NCBI RefSeq assembly: GCF_900624995.1
Contig: NZ_UYXQ01000011.1
Span: 1 to 64,000 of the forward strand
Direction of reading: 5' to 3'
Source of the DNA: Pseudomonas antarctica
Lineage (GTDB): Bacteria; Pseudomonadota; Gammaproteobacteria; Pseudomonadales; Pseudomonadaceae
DNA: 64,000 bases
Shown here: in pieces, positions 34,202-45,324 of the stretch
Layout of the letters: each line of letters starts with the position of its first letter
Position numbering within the stretch: position 1 is the first letter of the stretch
Made by a program: the position numbers and the translations under genes
The notes under the pieces: model-generated
The model's input: only the letters and a program-made list of their open reading frames with translations
What the model was told of the DNA's origin: nothing
The model's database searches: none

Positions 34202-34492
34202 ATGCAAGCAGACTTTTTCGGATGGCTGGGTAACACAATCGGCTTGATCATCCACTACATCGTCGAGTTCTTCAGCGGGCTGTTCAACATGCTCACCAAC
34301 GCCGGCGGCAACTTCGTCGAGGGCATGTCCCGGGCGCTGGGCATGGACACTTCGGTCATCAGCATCATCACCTTGATCGTCGGCCTGCTCTTCCTGTATT
34401 CGGCCGTTCGCGCCTTCATGCGCGCCTCGATCATCGCAGGCATTATCTGGCTAATGCTCGGCCTGTGGCTCCTCAGCTGGGTAGTCCACTAA
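34202..34492 (+). CDS. small inner-membrane protein of unknown function
   Basis: A 96-residue protein with a first hydrophobic stretch near residues 8-30 (GNTIGLIIHYIVEFFSGLF) and a C-terminal hairpin of two more (SIITLIVGLLFLYSAVRAFM; SIIAGIIWLMLGLWLLSW). No domain is recognised. It is transcribed opposite to pbpC and the macroglobulin gene and separates them. The codon use looks like its neighbours. The ATG at 34202 begins the recognisable protein; the upstream frame is REP-derived and unlikely to be translated. Confidence 0.7.
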   Translation: MQADFFGWLGNTIGLIIHYIVEFFSGLFNMLTNAGGNFVEGMSRALGMDTSVISIITLIVGLLFLYSAVRAFMRASIIAGIIWLMLGLWLLSWVVH

Positions 34493-34514
34493 ACCCACGA
34501 CCCACCGAGATCCC

Positions 34515-34603
34515 TGTGGGAGCGGGCTTGCTCGCGAAAGCGGCCTGCCAGATAACACATGTGTTGACTGACCCGCCGCCTTCGCGAGCAAGCCCGCTCC
34601 CAC
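34515..34603. repeat. REPIN
   Basis: TGTGGGAGCGGGCTTGCTCG and CGAGCAAGCCCGCTCCCAC are inverted copies 89 bases end to end, with TTCGCGAGCAAG/CTTGCTCGCGAA symmetry. It lies between the small membrane gene and the convergent macroglobulin gene and probably limits read-through. Confidence 0.9.
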
Positions 34604-34633
34604 CTTTGGCCTCCATTCCAAGCCAAGATTTTC

Positions 34634-37600
34634 TCAGCGACCTTTAATCACCAAATCCGCCGGCGTCTCCCCCAGCGCCTGCCAGTTCGGCCGGTACATC
34701 GACTCCACCTGCGGCGGCGGCACGCGATAAGTGCCCGGCGTCACCGCCCGCGCCAGGTACAGCAGGTGCGTGGTGCCAGAGCCATCCAGATTCATCGCCG
34801 CCACGTACCGATCATCGCGAAACTCCTGGTGCTTGAGCGAGGCGTTCTGCATCGACTCGCGCCATTCCTTCACCTGGCTACTGGCGTTTTCCAGGCTGGC
34901 CGCGCTTTGCGCCAGGTTCTGGTTTTCCAACTCCAAGCCCGCAGGCAACAGGTCGACCACCAGGGCATCCGGCACACGCTGCTTGGCGCTGACGGCCAAA
35001 TGCACCAGCACCAAATCACCGCTATTGACGTTACGCAGGTTCAGCGGCTGGCCATTCATGCCCAGGTATTCGCGCCGAATGCTCAGGTTGTCGCCGCCCG
35101 CTGCCGGTGGCACCTGTGGATAACCCGAGATCGTCAGTTGCTGGTACACCGGCGCCTCGCTTTGATTGCTCAAGGTCAGGTCGCTGGACAGCAACTTGCC
35201 TTCCAGCGCCAGCGTCGGCTGTTGGTTGTTCAACTCATACGCACCGCCACTGCCGGTGAGCGAGACCTGCCAGTTCGACTCAGGCTGTGAGAACCCAAGA
35301 CGTCCGGCCAGGAACAGTGAATTACGCTCTTGAGTCGAGAGGTATGGGCTGGCCGCCAACTGGTCCGAGAGCGTGAACAAACGCTCCTCGCGCTTACCCT
35401 TGGCCAAGTCGTTCTCTTCAAGCAGCGCCAGGATCATCGCCTGATCGCGCAACGGGCTGCCGTAGTCGGCCAGCCACTCTTTGGCATTGCGCTGCGCCGC
35501 GAGCCCGGCGAGCAAGGCTTGATCAGCACGTGGCTGGTCGCCCATTTTTTGCAGGGCGATGGACAGCTGCACCAACGGCAACCCGGAACGCGCATCGCTG
35601 CGACGCTCGAAGATACTGCGCAATGCGCCCAATGGCGCCTGCTGACTGCGCGCCAACACCATGCCGGCGTAGGCCTGCACGGCAAAGCGGGTGTGGTCGG
35701 CATTGTCGCTGTAATCCACCTCGATCAGGTTGCGCTCCTGCACATACCGCAACAGGCGCTCGCTGGCTTTTTTCAGCGCTTCAGGCGGCACGGCAAAGCC
35801 TTGGTCGCGGGCGCGCAGCAGGAAGTCGGTGACGTAAGCGGTCAACCAATATTCCTCTTCGCCATCGGCGCCCCACAAACCAAAGCTGCCGTTGTAGCGC
35901 TGCATACCCAGCAAGCGTTCGATGCCCAGTTCGATCTTGCGTTTGCGCTCGCTGTCCGACTCGCCCTTGATGCCCAGGCGCTTGAGCAATGCAGGGTCGG
36001 CATACAACGACGGGTACAGGCCGCTGGCGGTCTGCTCCAGGCAACCATAAGGGTAAGCCTTGAGCGCACTGATCTGCGCGCCGAGGTTCAGCGGTGGCCG
36101 GCTCGACAGGCTCAGCAGCGCTTCACGCCCCGAGGTATCGAACTGATCCAAGGTGCCGACCGGCAAGCTCCACGGCTGATCCTTGAGGACTGCGCGGTAA
36201 TGCTTGAGCAACGCCGGGTAGGCCGGGCGCACGCCCAAGGTCCATTCGCGGCTGAACGGCGGCAGGTTTTCACCCGGCAGATCCAGGCCATTTACCGTGA
36301 CCTTGACCTTGCCCTGCCCCAGTCCGCCCCAGGCCTTGACGGGGATTCGCAAGGTGGTGCGCTGGCCTTGTTTCAACTCAACGGATTGCGCACCACTGTT
36401 GACCAACTCCAACTGCCCTTCGGCGCTCAGTTGCACGTCGAGTTTCTGTGCTGTGCCCGATAGGTTGGACAGGTCCAGCGCTAACGTCGTCTGATCACCA
36501 CCGGCCAGGAAGCGCGGCGCCGACAGCTCGGCAATCAGCGGCGCGGCAATTACCGTCTTGCCTTCGGCCATGCCATAACGATCATCACTCCAGGCCTGGG
36601 CCATCAGGCGCAATTCGCCATTGAAGTCCGGGATATTGACGCTGACTTCGCCCTCGCCCTGTTCATTGAGTGTCACCGGCGCGCTTTGCAGCGCAACAAT
36701 AGTCACGCTGGTATCCGGGCGTTTACCGCCCTTGGCCAGCGCAGCATCACCACCGAAAGCCAGGCTGGCCAAACGGCCCTGGCCGGCTTCGATCAACTGA
36801 CCGTAGATATCGAACTGGTCCACACCGTAGGCCTTTCGGCCAAATAGGCTGGAGTACGGGTCCGGCGTGGGGTATTCGGTGATATTGAGGATGCCCACGT
36901 CTACGGCCGCCAACAGCACATGCACCTGTTTCGGCACGCTGCCATCGGCATTCTTGGCGACGATCTTCACCGTCAGCGGTTGTTTGGGGCGCATTTTTTC
37001 CGGCGCGGTAAGGGTCAGGCCAAGTTTGCGCTGGGTACGGTCCAACGGCAGGTGCAGCAGGCCCACGGCACGTTTTGGGGTGATATTGGCTTTGCGCTCA
37101 CCCGGGCGAATCACCAGGGCGCTGACGTACAGGTCATGGCGCGACCATTTCGGGTCGAGCTTCACGGCGAAGCTTTTGCCTTCGGCCGGCACCTCGATTT
37201 CCTGCCACCACAGTGGCCCTTCGCTGGATTCCACCAGCAAGTAGCCTTTACCGGCTGCAGGCGGCGTGACGGTGACGTTGGCGGTGTCGCCGTCGCCATA
37301 GGCAGGTTTATCCAACGCCAGCTTGACCTGATCCGGGCGCACGGCGCCGCCTTCGGTGTTGTCCTGGGCCTGGTAACCGGCCCAGAACCGCAGGCTGCTG
37401 ACCAACCCGGTTTGCGGGTCTTCGACCTCGACGCGGTACGGGCCCCACTCCACCTGGAAGCTGACCTTGGCAGTGTCGCCGGCCTTGATGTTCAGGGTCT
37501 GTTCGTCGAGGTTGAGGAATTTCTCGTTGAAGTGATAGCTCCAGCCATCACTCTCCGAGTAGTTCCAGTAGTAGTCGCGGCGCTCACGCACCAGGCGCAC

Positions 37601-39529
37601 TTTGAGGTTCTGCGCGGCGAGTTTTTGCCCGTCCTGGTTGGCCACCAGCACTTCGAACTCCGCCGGGCCGTCGCCATTGGTTTCCTTGCCGTCGAACAAG
37701 CCACGCAAGCCCGGCAGTTGCTCAGCCGGCCAGATCGGCTGCACCAAGCGCCGAGTGATCGGCCGCCCGCCCGACTCTTGCAGGCTGGCTTGCACGATCA
37801 ATTGCAGCGGTGATTTGGCGTCGGCCCATTTGCTTTCCAGGGTCAGTGCTTCCTGGCCCTTAGCGTCGAGCACGCTTTCATCCAGTTCGAAATCCTGGCT
37901 CAGCTCCTCTTCGGTGACGGAGCCGAACTGATAGCCCGGCAGTGATTTGACCGCTTCACGCAGCGGGCGCACATAGACTTGCCCACTGACCCGGTTGCCC
38001 GACGCCGGCGCACCGTAGAGGTAGCGGCCGTTGACATGAATCACCGGGTTATCCGTAGGGCTCAAAGCCGTGTCGCTGCCCTTGAGTTCCAGCGCCAGGC
38101 GCTCGGGCAGGAAGTCTTCGACGAGGAATTCATACAGCTGTGGTTTGCCATCGCCCAGGTCGAACACCAACTGCCAGCGCCCGGTCGGGGCTTCACCGGC
38201 CAATTGCAATTGATATTGATAGAGGCCGGACGCATCGGCATCCCACACGAACTTACGGCTTACTTGCTCATCCGGGCGACGCACTTCGACGCTCACCGGC
38301 TGCGGCTTGACGGCGTTGCCATCCTTGTCGCGCAGCAGGGCGTTGAGCAGCACGGTTTCGCCGGGCCGATACAGGTCACGTGGACCGAACACAAAGAACT
38401 GCAGCGGGTGCGCCGGCTGGCCGCCGATATCGAACTCGGCCAAATCCAGCGCCGCACTGTCCAGGCGCAGCATGCTGGTTTGTTCGCCAAGCTTTGCCAG
38501 CAACACCTGGGCCTTTTTCGGCAGCGGCAACTCAGCATGGCCGCCCTTCTCAGTCTTGCCCTGGCCCAGCACACGGCCTCCGGCGTCCAGCACTTCGAGG
38601 TCAACGCCATCCAGCGCTTTGCCGCCTTCAAGCGCCTGGGTAAACACATCCAGGCGATTGGCATAGCGATGCACCGACAGGCCGATATCACTCAAGGTAA
38701 ACAGCGTGGCCGGTTGTGAATAGTTGTAGGTGCCCGAGGCACGCATCACCGCCAAGTACACGCCCGGCTGTTGCAATTGCTTGAGGCCGGCGATCGGCAG
38801 CAACAGGGTTTCACGCGTGTTGCGCGCCGGGTTCAGGTCGAAACGGCCGCCGTAGACCAGGTCGGCCATCGGCAGCAGCTCGCGGGACTCATAACTTTGC
38901 AGGCTGGTATTGCGCCCCCACTGAGCGAGGAATGAGGGCAGCGATTCGGGCTTGATGCGGAAAAATTCGACGTCGATCTTGTCGACGTTCAGTGCGATCA
39001 CCGGCAGGCCTTCGGCCAGACGCGTCGGCAACAAGGTGCCACGGCTGGCGAAGCCGACGGTGGCCTGCAGGTCGCGGGTTTCCAGGCGCGCGCTGTATTC
39101 GGCGGCAAGCTTGTTATCGTTGACCGCCTTCACACCGGCGTCGACGGTCAGCACCAGCTTGCGCTGCGGTTCGAGGTGGCGCAGGCGCAATTCCATCAAG
39201 TTATCGGAAAGCTCCCAAGCGCCGTCGACCTTGCCGGACTTGCTGTCCACCAAGTGCAGTTTGTCGGCGAACTTCTGCTCGGGATCCAAGGGAATAGAAA
39301 AACTCACCGACAAGGTGCTGGCCCCGTCCAACTGCACTTCGGACACGTCCACCACGCTCAACTCACGGCCGGCATAACGCTGCTTCAACGCCGCTACATC
39401 CACCGCCGCCTTGACCGGTTTCGGCGCGCTCGACACCGTTGGAGCAGGCGGTGCAGCCGGTTTGTCGGAGGAATCGCAAGCGCTCAGCAGGGCCAGCGCA
39501 CAGGCCAGGAACAGTCCTTTGTTAAGCAT
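34634..39529 (-). CDS. bacterial alpha-2-macroglobulin lipoprotein (YfhM-like)
   Basis: A 1631-residue periplasmic protease trap anchored to a membrane. The signal peptide MLNKGLFLACALALLSAC has a lipobox with Cys18, followed by a proline/alanine linker. Macroglobulin (MG) domains fill the first 1100 residues. The thioester motif is YPYGCLEQTASGLYPS near residue 1162; the Cys and Gln of CLEQ form the bond that captures attacking proteases. A long alpha-helical thioester domain and a receptor-binding-like C-terminal domain complete it. Such proteins pair with PbpC, which may repair peptidoglycan after damage. The size and domain order match the E. coli homologue (about 1650 residues). Confidence 0.93.
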   Translation of the reverse strand: MLNKGLFLACALALLSACDSSDKPAAPPAPTVSSAPKPVKAAVDVAALKQRYAGRELSVVDVSEVQLDGASTLSVSFSIPLDPEQKFADKLHLVDSKSGKVDGAWELSDNLMELRLRHLEPQRKLVLTVDAGVKAVNDNKLAAEYSARLETRDLQATVGFASRGTLLPTRLAEGLPVIALNVDKIDVEFFRIKPESLPSFLAQWGRNTSLQSYESRELLPMADLVYGGRFDLNPARNTRETLLLPIAGLKQLQQPGVYLAVMRASGTYNYSQPATLFTLSDIGLSVHRYANRLDVFTQALEGGKALDGVDLEVLDAGGRVLGQGKTEKGGHAELPLPKKAQVLLAKLGEQTSMLRLDSAALDLAEFDIGGQPAHPLQFFVFGPRDLYRPGETVLLNALLRDKDGNAVKPQPVSVEVRRPDEQVSRKFVWDADASGLYQYQLQLAGEAPTGRWQLVFDLGDGKPQLYEFLVEDFLPERLALELKGSDTALSPTDNPVIHVNGRYLYGAPASGNRVSGQVYVRPLREAVKSLPGYQFGSVTEEELSQDFELDESVLDAKGQEALTLESKWADAKSPLQLIVQASLQESGGRPITRRLVQPIWPAEQLPGLRGLFDGKETNGDGPAEFEVLVANQDGQKLAAQNLKVRLVRERRDYYWNYSESDGWSYHFNEKFLNLDEQTLNIKAGDTAKVSFQVEWGPYRVEVEDPQTGLVSSLRFWAGYQAQDNTEGGAVRPDQVKLALDKPAYGDGDTANVTVTPPAAGKGYLLVESSEGPLWWQEIEVPAEGKSFAVKLDPKWSRHDLYVSALVIRPGERKANITPKRAVGLLHLPLDRTQRKLGLTLTAPEKMRPKQPLTVKIVAKNADGSVPKQVHVLLAAVDVGILNITEYPTPDPYSSLFGRKAYGVDQFDIYGQLIEAGQGRLASLAFGGDAALAKGGKRPDTSVTIVALQSAPVTLNEQGEGEVSVNIPDFNGELRLMAQAWSDDRYGMAEGKTVIAAPLIAELSAPRFLAGGDQTTLALDLSNLSGTAQKLDVQLSAEGQLELVNSGAQSVELKQGQRTTLRIPVKAWGGLGQGKVKVTVNGLDLPGENLPPFSREWTLGVRPAYPALLKHYRAVLKDQPWSLPVGTLDQFDTSGREALLSLSSRPPLNLGAQISALKAYPYGCLEQTASGLYPSLYADPALLKRLGIKGESDSERKRKIELGIERLLGMQRYNGSFGLWGADGEEEYWLTAYVTDFLLRARDQGFAVPPEALKKASERLLRYVQERNLIEVDYSDNADHTRFAVQAYAGMVLARSQQAPLGALRSIFERRSDARSGLPLVQLSIALQKMGDQPRADQALLAGLAAQRNAKEWLADYGSPLRDQAMILALLEENDLAKGKREERLFTLSDQLAASPYLSTQERNSLFLAGRLGFSQPESNWQVSLTGSGGAYELNNQQPTLALEGKLLSSDLTLSNQSEAPVYQQLTISGYPQVPPAAGGDNLSIRREYLGMNGQPLNLRNVNSGDLVLVHLAVSAKQRVPDALVVDLLPAGLELENQNLAQSAASLENASSQVKEWRESMQNASLKHQEFRDDRYVAAMNLDGSGTTHLLYLARAVTPGTYRVPPPQVESMYRPNWQALGETPADLVIKGR

Positions 39530-39681
39530 GGGGCACTCGTAGTAAGAAGGGTCCGAGGGGTGAACTATATATCAGCCCGAGTGGGGCCGATGAGGTGTTG
39601 GTCACATTGACCGACGGAGGGTGGTTTGGTTCTGGCCGGCCCTCAGCCCAAGCCAAATCCGACAAACAATGGAGATCAACA

Positions 39682-39766
39682 TGTGGGAGCCGGCTTGCTC
39701 GCGAAGGCGGTGGGTCAACATATCCTTCACTGATACAACGCTTTCGCGAGCAAGCCCGCTCCCACA
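39682..39766. repeat. REPIN
   Basis: TGTGGGAGCCGGCTTGCTCG on the left and CGAGCAAGCCCGCTCCCACA on the right, 85 bases apart end to end, between the divergent macroglobulin and MATE genes. Confidence 0.9.
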
Positions 39767-39824
39767 TTGGTCCTGCTGTGTTGCTAATGCCCGGTTACAA
39801 TGCCGCTCCTCCAAAGGAGCCTCC

Positions 39825-41162
39825 ATGAATTCCGTGCTGACCGACTGGCGCCACCGCCCCACCCACAGCCGCGTCTGGGCCCTGGCCGCGCCGATGATCC
39901 TGTCCAACATCTCGGTGCCGCTGGTAGCCCTGGTGGACAGTATGGTCATCGGCCACCTGCCCCATGCGCATCAACTGGGTGCCGTGGCCGTCGGTGCCAG
40001 CCTGTATACCTTCCTCGCCTGGGCGATGGGCTTTCTGCGCATGGGCTCCACCGGGTTTGCCGCCCAAGCCGCCGGGCGCAATGATGGAGCCGCACTGCGG
40101 CAAATCCTGCTGCAAGGTTTGCTGCTGGCGCTGGGCCTGGCGATGTTGCTGGGCACGGTCGGCATCCCCCTGAGCCATCTGGCCCTGGAGTGGATGCAGC
40201 CTTCCCCCGAACTGAATCAACTGACCCGCGATTTTTTCCACACGCGCCTGTTCGGCTTGCCCGCCGCCTTGGCCAGCTACGCCTTGGTCGGCTGGTTCCT
40301 GGGCACACAAAACGCCCGCGCGCCGCTGGCGATTCTGCTGAGCACCAACCTGGTCAACATCGCCTTGAACCTGTGGTTCGTCCTCGGCCTGGATTGGGGT
40401 GTGGTCGGCTCCGCGCGCGCCTCCGTCATCGCCGAATGGGCCGGTGCCCTGCTCGGCCTGGCGCTCACACAAAAAGCCCTGCGCGCCTACCCCGGCCATA
40501 TCGCTTGGGCCGCACTGAAAATGTGGGAGAGCTGGCGCCCACTGCTGGCGGTGAACCGCGACATCTTTATCCGCAGCCTGGCGCTGCAATCGGTGTTTTT
40601 CATGATCACGGTACAAGGCGCGCGACTGGGCGATGCTACCGTGGCGGCCAATGCGCTGCTGCTCAATGGCCTGCTGCTGACGGCCCACGCTCTGGACGGT
40701 TTGGCCCACGCCGTTGAGGCGCTGTGCGGGCATGCCATTGGCGCACATGACCGCCAGGCGCTGCGCCGTTCATGGGTGGTCGCCTGCGGCTGGTCGTTGA
40801 TCGCCAGTGTCGGCTTCGCGCTGTTGTTCACCTTCGCCGGCCACCTGTTTATCGCCATGCAAACCGACATCCCCAGCGTGCGCGAAACCGCCGACATGTA
40901 CTTGCCCTATCTGGCCGTGCTGCCTTTGATTGCGGTGTGGAGTTACCTGCTGGACGGCCTGTTCATCGGCGCCACTCGCGCGCGGGAAATGCGCAACGGC
41001 ATGCTGCTGACGGTGCTGTTGGTGCTGCCGTTTGCCTGGGCGTTGCAGAGCCTGGGCAACCACGGCCTGTGGATAACCTTTCTGCTGTTCATGGCCTTGC
41101 GCAGCCTTACTTTGTGGGCGATTGCCTGGCGTTTGAACCGGCAGAATCAGTGGCTTGGATAA
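39825..41162 (+). CDS. MATE-family efflux transporter (DinF type)
   Basis: A 445-residue inner-membrane protein with about twelve hydrophobic helices in two similar halves. The MATE signatures appear in AAPMILSNISVPLVALVDSMVIGHL near the start and SLALQSVFFMITVQGARLGD at the opening of the second half. It is an Na+/H+-driven exporter; the DinF branch has no firm substrate. AAAGGAG is 5-8 bases before the ATG at 39825. Its last 56 bases overlap the 3' end of the convergent hydrolase gene. Confidence 0.9.
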   Translation: MNSVLTDWRHRPTHSRVWALAAPMILSNISVPLVALVDSMVIGHLPHAHQLGAVAVGASLYTFLAWAMGFLRMGSTGFAAQAAGRNDGAALRQILLQGLLLALGLAMLLGTVGIPLSHLALEWMQPSPELNQLTRDFFHTRLFGLPAALASYALVGWFLGTQNARAPLAILLSTNLVNIALNLWFVLGLDWGVVGSARASVIAEWAGALLGLALTQKALRAYPGHIAWAALKMWESWRPLLAVNRDIFIRSLALQSVFFMITVQGARLGDATVAANALLLNGLLLTAHALDGLAHAVEALCGHAIGAHDRQALRRSWVVACGWSLIASVGFALLFTFAGHLFIAMQTDIPSVRETADMYLPYLAVLPLIAVWSYLLDGLFIGATRAREMRNGMLLTVLLVLPFAWALQSLGNHGLWITFLLFMALRSLTLWAIAWRLNRQNQWLG

Positions 41163-42000
41163 ACGCTGTGACTCGGTCCAGTACCGGCGCCAGCCAGCGT
41201 AAGGGCCGGGAGATCGACGCCACCAACGTCGCGTGGTTGGTCTTGGTGAAGTAAAACGCTTCAACCGGCACATCCGCCGCGCGCAACTTCTTCGCCAGCC
41301 CGCCGGTATTGCGCGTAGGGTTGACCAGGCTGTCGGACGTCGAGGCAATCAACAGGCTCGGCGGTGCTGCGGCACTGACATGGTTGATCGGCTGGGAATC
41401 GGGCGGTGAGTTGGGGAAGAAAAACACCGGCTTCACGTCAGGGTTGTCAATCGGCAGGAAGTCATACGGCCCGGCCAGGCCGACCCAGCCTTTGAGCATC
41501 GATGGCGACATATTCACTTCGCCAAGCCAGCGCGCATCCAGCGCCAACATCGACGCGTTGTAAGCACCGGAACTGTGGCCCATCAGGTAGAGCTGCTTGG
41601 GGTCGGCGCCGTAGTCGGCGATGTGCTGATAGGTCCAGGCGACGGCCTGGGCGTTGTCTTGTAAGAACAGTGGGTAACGCACTTGCGGGTAGAGCCGGTA
41701 ATCGGCAATCACCACCACGATGCCGCGTGAAGCCAGGGCTTCGCCGACAAAACCGTAGTCATCCTTGGCGCCGCTGTTCCAGCTGCCGCCGTAGAAAAAC
41801 ACCACGACAGGGGCGTTGGGCGAGGCTTTGCTCGGACGGTAGATATCAAGTGTTTGGCGCGGGTCATCGCCGTAGGCAATGGAGGCGGTTTTGGTGAAGG
41901 TGCTGGAGGGCGTCAGCGCGTTGAGCACTTTGATTGGGGAGCACGCCGCAAGCAGCGCGGCGAATGCCAGGGTGAACGCTTGCAGGAATTTACTCGACAT
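41107..42000 (-). CDS. alpha/beta hydrolase (esterase-like) lipoprotein
   Basis: A 297-residue hydrolase with a lipoprotein-type signal peptide (LAFAALLAAC, Cys near residue 20). It has the oxyanion segment VVFFYGGSWNSG, similar to the HGGG region of the hormone-sensitive-lipase branch but with Tyr in place of His. The nucleophile elbow is LMGHSSGAY (Ser), and a late TKTNHATLV supplies the His. It is probably anchored in a membrane facing the periplasm and acts on small esters. The final codons overlap the MATE gene on the other strand. Confidence 0.85.
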   Translation of the reverse strand: MSSKFLQAFTLAFAALLAACSPIKVLNALTPSSTFTKTASIAYGDDPRQTLDIYRPSKASPNAPVVVFFYGGSWNSGAKDDYGFVGEALASRGIVVVIADYRLYPQVRYPLFLQDNAQAVAWTYQHIADYGADPKQLYLMGHSSGAYNASMLALDARWLGEVNMSPSMLKGWVGLAGPYDFLPIDNPDVKPVFFFPNSPPDSQPINHVSAAAPPSLLIASTSDSLVNPTRNTGGLAKKLRAADVPVEAFYFTKTNHATLVASISRPLRWLAPVLDRVTAFIQATDSAGSNARQSPTK

Positions 42001-42048
42001 CGCTCAGACCTCACACAGAAGGTACAACCAAACGAAGGTCAACATCTG

Positions 42049-42146
42049 AGAGCCGGGCTTGCCCGCGATGCAGGCACCGCGATCGATCAAACGGTCCGCG
42101 GTGATGCTATCGCAGGCAAGCCAGCTTCCACACAAGCCCGGCTCCA
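42049..42146. repeat. degenerate REPIN
   Basis: GAGCCGGGCTTGCCCGCGAT at 42051 and inverted relatives ATCGCAGGCAAGCCAGCTTCC (42109-42129) and AAGCCCGGCTCC (42135-42146), between the hydrolase gene and speA. The pairing is imperfect, so this is an eroded copy or two overlapping REPs. Confidence 0.7.
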
Positions 42147-42169
42147 ACATTAGAGCCGGGTCACTTCAG

Positions 42170-44083
<1,914 letters not shown>

Positions 44084-44227
44084 TGAAGTCCCCTATATAT
44101 GAAGGCGAAGGCGCCGCCCCTCGTTCGAGGCTGGCGCAGTCTAAAGAATGAAAATGACGATTTGCCTGTGAGCAAGGTAGGACCTCACTCGCAGGACAGA
44201 GTTTAGACACAGGTTGGGAAGAGGCTT

Positions 44228-44599
44228 TCAGCCGCCGGACTTCTTGGCCTTGTACCCGAGCTTGATCAGCTCGGCCAACAGCAACTCGACGTGATCGCCC
44301 TGGATTTCGATGACCCCGTCTTTCAACGCGCCACCCGTGCCACAGCGCTTTTTCAGCGTAGTAGCCAATTCCTTGAGAGCGTCTTCTGCAAGCGGCACGC
44401 CGGTGATGGTGGTCACCGTCTTGCCGCCACGGCCTTTGCTCTCGCGTCGCACGCGGGCAATGCCGTCGCCTTCAGGGATCAGGGTTTGTTTGCAGCTGCA
44501 CGACTCCACGGGCTGACGACAGTCCGGGCAGTGTCGACCTGCGTCGGTGGAAAATACCAAGCCACCAAGGGCGGCGAAGGATGCGGCTTTTTTGGCCAC
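44228..44599 (-). CDS. SUI1/eIF1-family translation factor (YciH-like)
   Basis: A 123-residue protein. The N-terminal part has a small zinc-knuckle-like pattern (CPDCRQPVESCSC). The C-terminal SUI1 domain has GRGGKTVTTITGVPL and CGTGGALKDGVIEIQGDH. YciH-type proteins bind the ribosomal P-site region and affect start-site selection. The start is the GTG at 44599, after AGAGGA; the longer upstream frame is not supported. It follows speA and precedes the Nudix gene on the same strand as in P. aeruginosa. Confidence 0.9.
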   Translation of the reverse strand: MAKKAASFAALGGLVFSTDAGRHCPDCRQPVESCSCKQTLIPEGDGIARVRRESKGRGGKTVTTITGVPLAEDALKELATTLKKRCGTGGALKDGVIEIQGDHVELLLAELIKLGYKAKKSGG

Positions 44600-44781
44600 C
44601 GGCAATCCTCTTGGGAGGACAAAGACTGATCGGTGCTCGCAATGAGGATCACCGACCGCGAAGCCCCACTCAGGCAGGGGCAGCGCTACCGAACCACACA
44701 GGTGGTTCGGGTGAAAAGTCGCGCAGTGTAACGGCAAAAAGCCGGCTTGCTAAGAGCCAAATAGCGCCAATTTATGCAACT

Positions 44782-45324
44782 TTAGCGACGTGAGGCCAGA
44801 TAGCGCCGCAAGCCCTCTTGAGCGTCAGGGCAGTAAGGCTTTTGTTCAGCTTCTTGCAGGACAGCTTCAATCGGTAAAAAGCGCGCCTCCATGACTTCTT
44901 CGGGCTGTAGGCGCAACGGGCCATCCCAGACGGCGGAGTAGGATTTGCACCAGAGCCGACTGTCGCCATCCTCAAAGTAGAAATGGTCATGCTCAGTCAA
45001 TTGCACACCCGCCACCCCAAGCTCTTCTTCCAACTCGCGGGCTGCCGAATCAGCGTAGCTCTCGCCTGCCGCGACCATCCCACCCGCCGCCGTGTCCCAG
45101 AAGCCGGGGTACATGGCTTTGCTCAGGGTGCGCCGATGCACACACAGCTCACCGGCTGAATTGAACAGAAAAATAAAGGTGCAACGGCCGATCAGGCCGC
45201 GCTGGCGAAGGTCGGACCTGACGAGGGTGCCGAGCAGGTTGTCCTGCTCGTCGACCCAATCGATCAGTTCAGCATCAGAGGCCGCGCGGTGCGTGGCCTC
45301 GTTTTGACTAGCGTCCATCATCAC
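44782..45324 (-). CDS. Nudix hydrolase (YfcD-like)
   Basis: A 180-residue pyrophosphohydrolase. The Nudix box is intact: GMVAAGESYADSAARELEEE fits G-x5-E-x7-R-E-L-x-E-E. The upstream VDEQDNLLGTLVRSDLRQRG and CTFIFLFNSAGELCVHRR are typical of the IDI-like/YfcD branch. The substrate is not predictable. The start lies at 45324, 45321 or 45318 (three Met in a row), overlapping the stop of the DUF2333 gene, which suggests coupling. Confidence 0.9.
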   Translation of the reverse strand: MMMDASQNEATHRAASDAELIDWVDEQDNLLGTLVRSDLRQRGLIGRCTFIFLFNSAGELCVHRRTLSKAMYPGFWDTAAGGMVAAGESYADSAARELEEELGVAGVQLTEHDHFYFEDGDSRLWCKSYSAVWDGPLRLQPEEVMEARFLPIEAVLQEAEQKPYCPDAQEGLRRYLASRR

